Positions 8,270 to 15,527 are shown, counted from the first letter of the stretch. The stretch: DNA of 34,645 bases from Opitutia bacterium (GCA_003142955.1 PLOH01000053.1:1-34645), one strand, 5' to 3'. Numbers and translations: made by a program. The notes: generated from the sequence alone by a model not told the origin.

Positions 8270-9265
8270 TCAGGCCCTCGGCAGCGGCTTGAGCTGGATG
8301 AGCAGATTGGCCGCGGTGATGAGTCCGCCGCCGAGCAGGAGGTTCGCCGTCAGGGTTTCGTTCGGATAAGCGAATCCGGCCCAGCGGGCAAAGAGGGCGG
8401 GCAGGAACAGCGCCAGGCAGGAGGCGAACAGCGGCTCAAGGCAGTAGATCAGCCCGGCTTCCGTCGCGGTGATCCTCGGCTGCCAGGTATTCATGATGGT
8501 GAACGCCCCCAAAGTGCAAAAGAGGGTCAACGCAACGGTGAAGCCGAGCCAGGGCATCGACGTAAACAACATCGGCACCTCTGCCCATTTCGGCGCGGTC
8601 AATCCGAGAAAGAGGAGCGAAGCGACCGCCTCCACGACGAACATCACAAAGGTCATCTGGACCGGCCGGTTGGCGAGGAACTCGGGGCGATCCAGCAGCA
8701 AAATCTGCCCCATGAAGAACAGGGAACTCACCAGGGTCTCGATCTCACCGCGGCCGAGATGCAGGTCGCGCAAGTCAAGCCGGGCCAGGACCGCCACGCC
8801 GGCCAGCACCAGCGAGCAACTGATCCACACCGTCACCGGCGGCAGCCGCCGACGGCGCAGCGCCAGCCAAAGGGGGATCAGGATGGCGTAGATCTGGGTC
8901 AGAAACGCGGAGGTGGACGCCGAGGTGTACTGGAGGCCATCGTTTTGAAATACCATCCCGCACACCGCGAATAGCGCCAGACCCACGCCCTGCCGGACTT
9001 CCAACCGGGTCACGCCGCGCAATGCGCCCCGCTGCCACACCGCAATGATCGCTGCCGCCAGCACAAAGCGCGGCGCCAGCATGCAGGCAGTAATGAACCA
9101 ACTGCTGCTGGCGGGCAGCAGATGCTGATGCTCGAACGCCATCGCCTTGATGAGCGGAAAACTCAGCCCCCAAAACAGGTTGGCGAGCACCAGCATGAGC
9201 ACGGCTGGAAGATGTCGGGAGGGAACAGCAGGCGCGGGCATGGCGGAAAACGTCCAGCCAGCCAT
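8270..9265 (-). CDS. DMT-superfamily (EamA) transporter, second copy
   Basis: This 331-aa protein has two EamA repeats and about ten membrane helices. Marks are LANLFWGLSFPLIKAMAF in helix 1, YTSASTSAFLTQIYAILIPLWLAL at the end of repeat 1, and TATEAGLIYCLEPLFASCLALFLPALF in repeat 2. It is convergent with the other EamA gene but differs clearly in sequence, so this is not a recent duplication. The first ATG (9265) is used; a second ATG at 9241 is equally possible, because the first eight residues carry no recognisable feature. The likely role is export of a small metabolite; substrate unknown. Confidence 0.9.
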   Translation of the reverse strand: MAGWTFSAMPAPAVPSRHLPAVLMLVLANLFWGLSFPLIKAMAFEHQHLLPASSSWFITACMLAPRFVLAAAIIAVWQRGALRGVTRLEVRQGVGLALFAVCGMVFQNDGLQYTSASTSAFLTQIYAILIPLWLALRRRRLPPVTVWISCSLVLAGVAVLARLDLRDLHLGRGEIETLVSSLFFMGQILLLDRPEFLANRPVQMTFVMFVVEAVASLLFLGLTAPKWAEVPMLFTSMPWLGFTVALTLFCTLGAFTIMNTWQPRITATEAGLIYCLEPLFASCLALFLPALFARWAGFAYPNETLTANLLLGGGLITAANLLIQLKPLPRA

Positions 9266-9329
9266 TGGTCGGGTGAAAGCTCAAGCCAATCACCGACGCT
9301 GGCAGGCTCCTCGCCATTGTGTTTGTTTT

Positions 9330-9436
9330 GAGGAGCCGTCGCGCGATCCCACGGGCGAGACGCCCGTGCCACGTGGCATGGACGTCTGCCCATGTCAGAC
9401 GAGACTCGTTCAAAAACAAAAGCCCGTGGGCTCCTC
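9330..9436. repeat. Nested palindromic repeat unit
   Basis: GAGGAGCC at 9330-9337 is inverted at 9429-9436. Between them are two more hairpins: ACGGGCG/CGCCCGT at 9351-9367 and GACGTCTG/CAGACG near 9381-9402. No gene is apparent in 9266-9451. Confidence 0.45.
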
Positions 9437-9451
9437 GAAACGTCTGCTCTG

Positions 9452-9646
9452 CTATCCGGCGTCCGGTTTCCGCTCTCCGGTGTCCCCGTCCGGCCGTCGC
9501 CGACGGCGCTGCTGCACCGCCTGACGGAGCAGAAACTCGATCTGGCCGTTCACACTGCGCAGCTCATCCCCCGCCAAGGCCTCGATTTCCGCCCAGAGCT
9601 TGGCGTCGATCCGCAGGAGAAACGCTTTGCGATCTTCGGATGCCAT
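9452..9646 (-). CDS. Arc-like ribbon-helix-helix DNA-binding protein
   Basis: This 64-aa protein begins with an Arc/CopG-like ribbon-helix-helix fold: strand KAFLLRID (residues 7-14), helix A LWAEIEALAGDE, then helix B SVNGQIEFLLRQAV. A basic tail (QQRRRRRP) follows. Such proteins dimerise and repress or activate nearby promoters by inserting the paired strand in the major groove. The ATG at 9646 lies five bases after the stop of the PH-domain gene, so the two are probably cotranscribed. A longer frame upstream is antisense-like and lacks homology, so the short start is preferred. An attractive target is the palindrome at 11690-11717 (inferred). Confidence 0.85.
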   Translation of the reverse strand: MASEDRKAFLLRIDAKLWAEIEALAGDELRSVNGQIEFLLRQAVQQRRRRRPDGDTGERKPDAG

Positions 9647-9651
9647 CGGAG

Positions 9652-10188
9652 TCAGCGGGACAGACCGGCGCGCTTGCGCACGGCTTCGAGAAAATAGGTA
9701 GGTTGATCGGGCGAGATAACCAAACAGCGGCCGGGCCAGCGCAGCACGACGGCGCGTTCCGCGTCGGTCAGATACGCCCGGAAGGGACCGAGGCGCCGGC
9801 TCCTGAATCGCCCGGAATACGCGCCGAGGCCACCGTTTCCATACATCTTCCAGGCATGGCGCATGGCCTCGCGGTCGGCGGCTGCACTGACCAGCCCGGC
9901 CAGCGGAAACCGCACGGTGCGGAACCGGAGTTCGATCTGGAGTTCGTCCCCGGCCAGGCGGTAGCGGCGGATGCGGGCGGCCCACAGGACCGCTGCCAGC
10001 GCGATCGGAGTGACCCCGCCGGCAGCGACCATCGCGCGCGGTGCGTGCGGATCCCGGAGCACCATGACCGCCAGGACGACGCCCGCCAGCACCGCGATCA
10101 CGGCGGACAACAGGATCGCCAGGCGCACGCGGAACCCGGCGGGGGCGGGCGCGAATGAGGCGTCAGGAATGTACTGGGCTTCAGGCAT
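9652..10188 (-). CDS. Membrane protein with bacterial PH-like domain
   Basis: This 178-aa protein has two N-terminal membrane helices (about residues 22-44 and 51-70) and a C-terminal bacterial pleckstrin-homology-like domain (bPH type). Its hallmark segments are RRYRLAGDELQIEL, GNGGLGAYSGRF, GPFRAYLTDAERAVVL and LVISPDQPTYFLEAV. The PH-like half should be cytoplasmic and may bind a lipid or a partner. It is followed at five bases by the ribbon-helix-helix gene and lies downstream of SPFH and DUF1737-like genes on the same strand, separated by a repeat. Function in this family is not established. Start at ATG 10188. Confidence 0.8.
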   Translation of the reverse strand: MPEAQYIPDASFAPAPAGFRVRLAILLSAVIAVLAGVVLAVMVLRDPHAPRAMVAAGGVTPIALAAVLWAARIRRYRLAGDELQIELRFRTVRFPLAGLVSAAADREAMRHAWKMYGNGGLGAYSGRFRSRRLGPFRAYLTDAERAVVLRWPGRCLVISPDQPTYFLEAVRKRAGLSR

Positions 10189-10230
10189 CTTCGCATCACC
10201 TATTCTAGCTTGCGCTCAAGTTGAGCCTAT

Positions 10231-10309
10231 GAGGTGGAGCGCGTTGTCCCTAATGCGCTGAAACCGCTTGGGGACAAGCGGTGCCACCTCGCTTCGTTTC
10301 ACGCATTAG
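10231..10309. repeat. Nested palindromic repeat between DUF1737-like and bPH genes
   Basis: GAGGTGG at 10231-10237 is inverted at 10284-10290. Inside it, CCGCTTG at 10264-10270 pairs with CAAGCGG at 10275-10281 around a GGGA loop. An overlapping repeat TAATGCG/CGCATTA spans 10251-10309. It interrupts the SPFH cluster and could attenuate or process its transcript. Confidence 0.5.
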
Positions 10310-10333
10310 TCGCATCTGGAAAGCTAAATGGAA

Positions 10334-10504
10334 TTAGCGCCGCTTGAGCATCGCCTGATAGAAGGCATTCCCGTAGACGGCCACGCCTCCCAGCGGCTCC
10401 CATCCCAGGGCGATGGCCTCGTTGACTTCCTTGCTGAGTTTTTCGAGCGCTCCTCTGGTAGAGAACACGAACACTCGGGGAACCGAAATGACCTGGTATT
10501 GCAT
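10334..10504 (-). CDS. Small DUF1737-like protein (56 aa)
   Basis: The short frame starts MQYQVISVPR and ends with the signature VNEAIALGWEPLGG, VAVYGNAFYQAMLKRR, which matches small DUF1737-type proteins (pattern: N-x2-I-x2-GWEPLGGV ... FYQAM). The domain is of unknown function. It begins 45 bp downstream of the SPFH stop on the same strand, suggesting cotranscription. The ATG at 10504 lacks a strong ribosome site. A longer overlapping frame at 10324-10650 has no recognisable content and is a shadow. The assignment rests on the conserved GWEPLGG motif. Confidence 0.78.
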   Translation of the reverse strand: MQYQVISVPRVFVFSTRGALEKLSKEVNEAIALGWEPLGGVAVYGNAFYQAMLKRR

Positions 10505-10549
10505 GATGGAAACAGGTTTGGCGTTGGAATCGGCGAATCCGGCTGCCGG

Positions 10550-11467
10550 CTAATTATAGAGCGTCCCCGTATTGACGACCGGGTGCACCTCGGCCTCACC
10601 GCACAACACCACGAGCAGGTTGCTGACCATGGCGGCCTTGCGCTCCTCATCGAGATTGACGACGTGTTTCTCGGCGAGCTCCTTGAGCGCCATTTCGACC
10701 ATGCTGACCGCGCCGTGAACGATTTTCTGGCGGGCGGCGATCACCGCTTCGGCCTGCTGGCGGCGAAGCATCGCCTGGGCGATTTCGGGGGCGTAGGCCA
10801 GATGGGTGATCCTTGCCTCTTCGACGTGGACGCCCGCCTTGGTCAGCCGTTGATTCAATTCCTCACGGAGCGCGGCGGATACCTCATCACTGCCGCCGCG
10901 CAAGGTAATCTCGTTTTGCTCGCCGTCATCGTAGGCGTAGCCGCTGGCGAGGTGGCGGACCGCCGATTCGCTCTGCACCGCGACATAGTTCTCGTAATTA
11001 TCGACGTCGAATGACGCCTGGGCGGTATCCTGGACCCGCCAGACTACCACCGCGGCGATCTCAACGGGATTGCCACGCTTGTCGTTCACCTTAAGCTTGT
11101 CGCCGTTGAGGTTGCGCGCCCGCAGCGAAATCCTGAGCCGTTTATTGAGTGGATTGGTCCAGAAGAAACCACTGGCGCGCACTGTGCCTCTGTAAGCCCC
11201 GAACAAGATCAACACGGCGGCCTCGTTGGGCTGCAGCGTGAAAAAACCACAGCTCCCGGTGATCGCCAGGAGGAGAAAGATGGCGGAGGTCCCGAGCAGC
11301 CAGCCCGCGTTTTCGTGGGAATTCGTGGCGGCGACAATGCCCGCGACAAAGGCCCAAAGGCCGGCAACGAAAAGCGCCAGGACGATCAAGAGCGACAGCC
11401 AGCCATTGGCCGCGCGTACCGGCAACTCGTGGTTGCGGGTATCAACTGCAGGTTCTGAAGTATTCAT
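10550..11467 (-). CDS. SPFH/band-7 domain membrane protein
   Basis: This 305-aa protein has two closely spaced N-terminal membrane helices (about residues 24-46 and 57-77) followed by an SPFH/band-7 (prohibitin/stomatin) domain. Recognisable segments are FTLQPNEAAVLILFGAYRGT, GFFWTNPLN, NKRGNPVEIAAVVVWRVQDT and the helical part EIAQAMLRRQQAEAVIAARQ. SPFH proteins oligomerise at membranes and organise lipid microdomains or stress complexes. The ATG at 11467 overlaps the stop of a small upstream frame (ATGA). Downstream come DUF1737-like, bPH and ribbon-helix-helix genes, and the group probably forms a functional unit. Exact role unknown. Confidence 0.92.
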   Translation of the reverse strand: MNTSEPAVDTRNHELPVRAANGWLSLLIVLALFVAGLWAFVAGIVAATNSHENAGWLLGTSAIFLLLAITGSCGFFTLQPNEAAVLILFGAYRGTVRASGFFWTNPLNKRLRISLRARNLNGDKLKVNDKRGNPVEIAAVVVWRVQDTAQASFDVDNYENYVAVQSESAVRHLASGYAYDDGEQNEITLRGGSDEVSAALREELNQRLTKAGVHVEEARITHLAYAPEIAQAMLRRQQAEAVIAARQKIVHGAVSMVEMALKELAEKHVVNLDEERKAAMVSNLLVVLCGEAEVHPVVNTGTLYN

Positions 11468-11685
11468 GGTAGAAGATTAGGGAAGAAAAAGACGGTCAAT
11501 GGCATGCCCGGCATTGCCAGCGCCGGCCAGTCCGGCAGGGCGGACAAGCACCCGGGAGCGCCGCCCGCACTCCCGTTCGCGCACGCCAGACCAACACCGG
11601 CGATGAGCTCCACAACCAAAACAATCAGCGATAGAAAAACCGTCAGCGCCTCACCTCGCCTGGAGAATTTTTGGAGCCGGTTCAT
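11464..11685 (-). CDS. Possible small membrane protein upstream of SPFH
   Basis: This 73-aa frame encodes one convincing hydrophobic helix (ALTVFLSLIVLVVELIAGVGLA) after a basic N terminus (MNRLQKFSRRGE). Its TGA overlaps the SPFH ATG as ATGA, the usual sign of translational coupling. Against it: the ATG at 11685 lies only five bases from the palindrome at 11690-11717, leaving almost no leader or Shine-Dalgarno sequence, and I recognise no homologue. It may instead be the 5' leader of the SPFH mRNA. Confidence 0.38.
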   Translation of the reverse strand: MNRLQKFSRRGEALTVFLSLIVLVVELIAGVGLACANGSAGGAPGCLSALPDWPALAMPGMPLTVFFFPNLLP

Positions 11686-11689
11686 CGAA

Positions 11690-11728
11690 GATATTATTGT
11701 GATATCACTTCAATATCTTTCATGTCAA
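11690..11728 (-). promoter_or_regulatory. Promoter overlapping a 28-bp two-part palindromic operator
   Basis: On the minus strand a perfect TTGACA (11728-11723) is followed after 18 bp by TATCAC (11704-11699), a plausible -35/-10 pair. Overlapping it is a symmetrical operator: outer arms GATATT (11690-11695) and AATATC (11712-11717) are centred exactly on the inner palindrome GTGATATCAC (11699-11708). The AT-rich patch stands out in a GC-rich region. It precedes the SPFH cluster, whose ribbon-helix-helix product is the natural candidate binder (inferred). Confidence 0.65.
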
Positions 11729-11745
11729 GCGTCAATCGCGCTTGT

Positions 11746-11881
11746 AGAGCGGTTTAAATTGAACTGTAGCCGAGAACACGAACGTAGCTGCGAGCGCCAG
11801 CGAACGGATGGTCCAAGCTCAGGGCCCCGAGCGAGGTCGAGGGGCTGGCGCTCGCGGCTACACCTTTTCTGAAACCGCTCT
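11746..11881. repeat. MITE-like palindromic element, copy 2 (inverted)
   Basis: This 136-bp element has perfect terminal repeats AGAGCGGTTT (11746-11755) and AAACCGCTCT (11872-11881). It is an inverted copy of 6208-6322, with about 21 extra bases in the hairpin loop. It sits just upstream of the promoter of the SPFH cluster. It occupies most of the gap 11686-12057, which otherwise holds only that promoter, a hairpin and the SWIB terminator. Confidence 0.8.
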
Positions 11882-11907
11882 AGTGGGGCCGGCCTCGGTG
11901 GGCCGCC

Positions 11908-11926
11908 CCGGGGTCGGCGACCCCGG
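11908..11926. repeat. Short perfect palindrome (CCGGGGTCG/CGACCCCGG)
   Basis: CCGGGGTCG at 11908-11916 and CGACCCCGG at 11918-11926 form a tight hairpin next to the MITE-like element. It lacks a U-run, so terminator function is doubtful. Confidence 0.4.
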
Positions 11927-12000
11927 CGACAGGTCTCTCCCTCGTCCGGCGCAATGCCCGTTTCGCGGATGGGGCGGCATCGTTCCGGCTCCCTGGCGCC

Positions 12001-12037
12001 AAAAAAAACGCCGCCCGGGCAAATTCCCGGACGGCGT
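12001..12037 (-). terminator. Intrinsic terminator of the SWIB gene
   Basis: A 12-bp stem with one mismatch (12008-12019 with 12026-12037, loop of six) is followed on the minus strand by eight uridines (12008-12001). It begins 21 bp after the SWIB stop codon. This is a textbook rho-independent terminator. Confidence 0.9.
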
Positions 12038-12057
12038 CCAAAAGAAAAAAGGAATGC

Positions 12058-12345
12058 TTATTTCGAAACGTGCCCGGAGACCAGCTTGGTCATTTCGAAC
12101 ATGCTGACCTTGGCTTTGCCGTTAAACACGGCCTTCAGCTTGTCATCGCCATTGATCTGGGTCCTCACCTTCTTGTCTTGGAGACCGTTCTTCTTGATGT
12201 AATCCCAGAGTTTCTTGGTGAGCTCGGTGCGGGGCAGCGGCTTGCTGCCAACGACGGCGGAAAGGACGGCGTCCGGAGTGACCGGGGCCATGAACTTAGC
12301 ATTCGGAGTGCGGGCGGGTTTCTTTGCCATAGTGAAGTTCGTCAT
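12058..12345 (-). CDS. SWIB/MDM2-domain protein
   Basis: This protein of about 95 aa is essentially one SWIB domain after a lysine-rich start (MAKKPARTPNAKFMAPVTP). Domain marks are AVVGSKPLPRTELTKKLWDYIKKNGLQD, DDKLKAVFNGKAKVSMFEMTKLV. Stand-alone SWIB proteins occur in Chlamydiae, Verrucomicrobia and some other bacteria and are thought to act in chromatin or DNA topology; the bacterial role is not settled. The ATG at 12345 is chosen because a strong purine-rich site (GAGAGGGAAGGG) lies directly upstream. A TTG at 12363 and an ATG at 12330 are alternatives. It has its own terminator. Confidence 0.92.
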   Translation of the reverse strand: MTNFTMAKKPARTPNAKFMAPVTPDAVLSAVVGSKPLPRTELTKKLWDYIKKNGLQDKKVRTQINGDDKLKAVFNGKAKVSMFEMTKLVSGHVSK

Positions 12346-12612
12346 AGTGCCCTTCCCTCTCAATGCAACGAAATTCTAGAGGGAGATCCGGGGATTCCCA
12401 GAGTGAAACCGGCCCGCCTTCCGCCGCCCGCCGCGCCGGTGCCGGCGCCGGCCCCCCCGGCCGGAGACGGCGCGTAGTTGTTTCTCTGCGACACAGACGC
12501 CTCCGCGCCTGATGCCACGGAAAAATGGATACCGGAAACCGGTGGTTCCGCGGACCCCGCCGCGCGCGCCTTTTTCATCGCCTCATCTGCCCGGATCCGT
12601 TGAATACCCGCC

Positions 12613-14286
12613 ATGACCGCCCACGATCCAGATGACGGCCTCCGCCCGCACGGGGGACTCCTGCTCCCCACGGGGTCCGCCATCCTGACCAATTCCCTGC
12701 TCAACAAAGGCACCGCCTTCAGCGAGCGGGAGCGCGACATGCTCGGCCTCCGCGGCCTGCTGCCGCCGCGGGTCTTCACGATCGAGGAGCAACTGGGGCG
12801 CGTGTATGGCAACTTCCGGCGCAAATCGGATGCGCTCGAGAAGTATATCTTCCTGACGACCCTCCAAAATCGCAACGAGACGCTCTTCTACCGGCTGGTG
12901 GAGGAGCATGCGGAGGAGATGATTCCCATCATCTATACGCCCACGGTCGGCCAGGCCTGCCTCGAGTATGGTGCGATCTTCCGGCGCTCGCGCGGATTGT
13001 TCATCAGCATCCGCGAACGCGGCCGCGTCGCGGAAATCCTGCGACATTGGCCGGATCTGGACGTGCGCATGATCGTCGTCACCGACGGCGAGCGCATCCT
13101 CGGCCTGGGCGACCTCGGCGCGCTCGGCATGGGCATCCCGGTCGGCAAGCTGTCCCTCTACACCGCCTGCGCCGGCCTGCATCCGTACTACTGCCTCCCC
13201 ATCACGCTCGATGTCGGCACCGACAACACGAAACTGCATGAGGATCCGCTGTACATCGGGATCAATCAAAAGCGCGCCCGGGGCGCCGAGTACGACGCGT
13301 TTATCGCCGAGTTCGTGGCCGCCGTCCAGCAGGCCTACCCCAAGGCGTTGCTGCAGTGGGAGGACTTTGGCAACACCAACGCCTTTCGTCTGCTCCGCCA
13401 GTACCGGGACCAGATTTGCAGTTTCAACGACGACATCCAGGGCACGGCGTCAGTAGCCTTGGCCGGCATCATCGCGGGGTTGCGCCTGACCGGCGGTCAT
13501 TTGCGCGACCAGAAACTGCTTTTCCTGGGCGCCGGTGAAGCCGGCACCGGCATCGCCGATCTGCTCGTGTCCGCTTTGCTGCAGGAGGGTCTCAGCCTGG
13601 CCGAGGCCCGGAGCCGCTGCTGGTTCGTCGATTCGCAGGGTCTGGTGGTGCGCCACCGGCCGGGCCGGCTCGCCGAGCATAAGGAGCCTTATGCGCAGGA
13701 TCATCTTCCCCTCGCCACGCTGGCCGAGGCACTCGAAGCCCATCGTCCCACGGCGCTGATCGGAGTCTCGGGCCAGGCGCAGGGATTTACCCGCGAGATC
13801 GTCGCCCGGATGGCCGCGCTTAATCCCCGTCCGGTCATCTTCGCCCTCTCCAATCCCACCTCGAAAGCGGAATGCACCGCGGAACAAGCCTATCAATGGT
13901 CGGACGGGCGCGCCGTCTTTGCGAGCGGCAGCCCGTTCCCGCCCGTGACGCTCGCCGGCCGCACCTATGTCCCGGGCCAGGGCAACAACGTCTATATTTT
14001 CCCTGGCGTCGGTCTGGGGGCGCTGGTTTGTGAAGCGGCCAAAATCACGGACGGCATGTTCCTGACCGCCGCCCGCACCCTCGCCGCGCAGGTGGGCGAC
14101 GACGATCTCGCCCTCGGCCGCGTCTATCCGGCGCTCTCCAAGATCCGCGACGTCTCCGTCCAGATCGCAACGGCGGTGGCGGATGAGGCGCACCGGGCCG
14201 GCCTGGCCCGCCGGCCGCGTCCGACCGATCTCGAGGCCGACATCCGCGCCCGCATGTTCGTGCCGAATTACCGGGAATACGTCTGA
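12613..14286 (+). CDS. maeA: NAD(P)-dependent malic enzyme
   Basis: This 557-aa enzyme converts malate to pyruvate and CO2 with reduction of NAD(P), linking the TCA cycle to pyruvate. Length and sequence match the long (eukaryote/MaeA-like) class rather than the short or phosphotransacetylase-fused bacterial forms. Marks are the N-terminal motif IIYTPTVGQACLEYG, GDLGALGMGIPVGKL, the metal-binding ED and NDD in LLQWEDFGNTNAF and CSFNDDIQGTASVALAG, the Rossmann motif FLGAGEAGTGIADLL, and SNPTSKAECTAEQAY. NAD versus NADP use cannot be decided. The ATG at 12613 has only a weak ribosome site. The stop is 45 bp from the oldest tRNA-Glu 3'-end repeat, so this gene probably marks the original chromosomal flank of the island. 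Confidence 0.96.
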   Translation: MTAHDPDDGLRPHGGLLLPTGSAILTNSLLNKGTAFSERERDMLGLRGLLPPRVFTIEEQLGRVYGNFRRKSDALEKYIFLTTLQNRNETLFYRLVEEHAEEMIPIIYTPTVGQACLEYGAIFRRSRGLFISIRERGRVAEILRHWPDLDVRMIVVTDGERILGLGDLGALGMGIPVGKLSLYTACAGLHPYYCLPITLDVGTDNTKLHEDPLYIGINQKRARGAEYDAFIAEFVAAVQQAYPKALLQWEDFGNTNAFRLLRQYRDQICSFNDDIQGTASVALAGIIAGLRLTGGHLRDQKLLFLGAGEAGTGIADLLVSALLQEGLSLAEARSRCWFVDSQGLVVRHRPGRLAEHKEPYAQDHLPLATLAEALEAHRPTALIGVSGQAQGFTREIVARMAALNPRPVIFALSNPTSKAECTAEQAYQWSDGRAVFASGSPFPPVTLAGRTYVPGQGNNVYIFPGVGLGALVCEAAKITDGMFLTAARTLAAQVGDDDLALGRVYPALSKIRDVSVQIATAVADEAHRAGLARRPRPTDLEADIRARMFVPNYREYV

Positions 14287-14330
14287 GCCGGCCTCGTGCC
14301 GTTGCAGACGTCGCCAAAAGGCGCACCGTT

Positions 14331-14347
14331 TGGCGTCCCCACGGGGA
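14331..14347 (-). other. tRNA-Glu 3'-end remnant (distal att site of older element)
   Basis: The 17 bases TGGCGTCCCCACGGGGA equal the reverse complement of the last bases of a tRNA-Glu, including encoded CCA. With flanking bases, the match to 18014-18032 is 19 nt. There is no tRNA body. It lies just after the malic enzyme and marks the outer edge of the integration hot spot. The gap 14287-14583 otherwise shows only short repeats. Confidence 0.75.
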
Positions 14348-14418
14348 AATGACCAGCGGCGTTTCCGGGCGTCTTCTCAGAGGAGCGCGAATTCTGCGAA
14401 CATGCGAAATCCGTCGGA

Positions 14419-14440
14419 TTGTGTAGAGTTTTGTGTAGAG
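14419..14440. repeat. Direct repeat TTGTGTAGAG x2, 12-bp spacing
   Basis: TTGTGTAGAG occurs at 14419-14428 and again at 14431-14440. Its spacing of about one helical turn and its position about 75 bp inside the att remnant resemble the arm-type repeat at 18157-18176. An integrase or excisionase binding site is possible but unproven. Confidence 0.35.
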
Positions 14441-14583
14441 GCGTTCGCCTCCGGGGAGCTACTTTTTTCCGGTGGCGAGTGCCTGAATCGTCACACCGCC
14501 CCCAGCTCGGCTAACTGCTTTGGCTTGGCGGGAAGCGGCGGTCCCAATAACATGCCTACGTGATTGAGCGGCTTGGTGATATC

Positions 14584-14924
14584 ATGCGATTTTGGTGGGG
14601 ACTGCTCTACTGGAATGCACGTAAGAGCTTTTTCCGCTTGAGGGGCAACCGCGCACGTTGCCCCTGCCAGAACCCTAGCGATTCCGGCCGGGCACTGGAG
14701 ACGGCCTGCGATGCTGCGCACAATTGGAGCGCCCCCGTCCGCTTCCGCCGCGTCTGTCCCCTGCTGGTCGATACACCGTCCGGATTCCGCTGTTCGGTGG
14801 ACACCAAGGACGTGCGGACGTTCTGGGGTCGGGCCGCCGCTTACTGGCTAGGCGCCGCCGCAGGCATCGGACTCGTCGGAACTCTGGGTGTGTTGGTTGT
14901 CCTCCGGCTGGTGGGTTACCTTCG
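14584..14924 (+). pseudogene. N-terminal fragment of a cysteine-rich membrane protein
   Basis: From the ATG at 14584 about 113 residues look genuinely coding: MRFWWGLLYWNARKSFF, CPCQNPSDSGRALETACDAA, RRVCPLLVDTPSGFRCSVDT, then a membrane helix YWLGAAAGIGLVGTLGVLVVLRLVGY. The cysteine pattern (CPCQ, RRVCPLL, FRCSVD) suggests a metal-binding or structural module before the helix. From memory, similar N termini occur in conserved verrucomicrobial proteins of unknown function with a longer C terminus. Homology ends near 14924, where the sequence changes to a PEP-CTERM gene tail in another frame. It is a truncated gene, not a functional fusion. Confidence 0.5.
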
Positions 14925-15370
14925 AGAAAAGCGGCACTGGCACCCTCACTTTTGGTGCGGGCATGAATGCCCCCAACGCCACCCTCGAACTCAACGGTGG
15001 AACGCTCAACCTCGGAGGCTACAAGAGCACCTTTGGAATCCTCGACGTCAATGCGAGCTCTGTTATCGATTTCAACGGTGCCAGCGGCTCGGTCCTCGAT
15101 ATCCTCAACGCCGTAGTGATCGGCGCCGGCGCGATCCTGACCATCAACGACTGGGTCAACGGAATAGACTATTTTTACAGCATCAAGAATCCGGGCGCGA
15201 CGACACTCGGCCAGATTACCTTCACCGGCTTTACTGGCGATGCTACCAACTGGCAGTCCTTCGACAGCGAGATTACGCCGGTCCCGGAGTCCGCGACCTA
15301 CGGCGCCCTAATGCTCGGGTTGAGCACTTTGTTCGCGGGTTGGTGGCACTTTCGCCGGCGCACCTCATAG
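14925..15370 (+). pseudogene. C-terminal fragment of a PEP-CTERM surface protein
   Basis: The frame ending at 15370 encodes an autotransporter-like repeat segment (FEKSGTGTLTFGAG, TLELNGGTLNLGG, IDFNGASGSVLDI). It finishes with a PEP-CTERM sorting tail: VPES motif, membrane helix YGALMLGLSTLFAGWWHF, then RRRTS. PEP-CTERM proteins are exported and processed by exosortase. Here Ser replaces the usual Pro (VPES instead of VPEP). The start and signal peptide are missing: the 5' part is replaced at about 14924 by a fragment of an unrelated gene. The listed ATG at 14888 is accidental. Confidence 0.75.
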
Positions 15371-15527
15371 CCGCCGGCTGTCCAGCTCTGCGCTTGGCCC
15401 CTGTTCCCAGCTCTCTGGCGGGAGGCCGGTTGGCCGGCCGAATTCAGCATGATTTCACCTCAAATGGCGTCGCGCCGTACAAAACGGGACTGGCCGGCTC
15501 TGCCGATCTCCCGCGGGTGCGATGAGA

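Noticed and set aside
12360-12614. 84-aa minus-strand frame between the malic enzyme and SWIB genes
   Set aside because: It ends 15 bp before the SWIB ATG and could be an operon partner, but it is Gly/Ala/Pro-rich, has no recognisable domain, and its start overlaps the malic enzyme start on the other strand. Not enough support.
14560-15525. A single 321-aa protein across both fragments
   Set aside because: Only the first third reads as protein; after about 14924 the true coding frame changes to the PEP-CTERM fragment, so the long frame is accidental.
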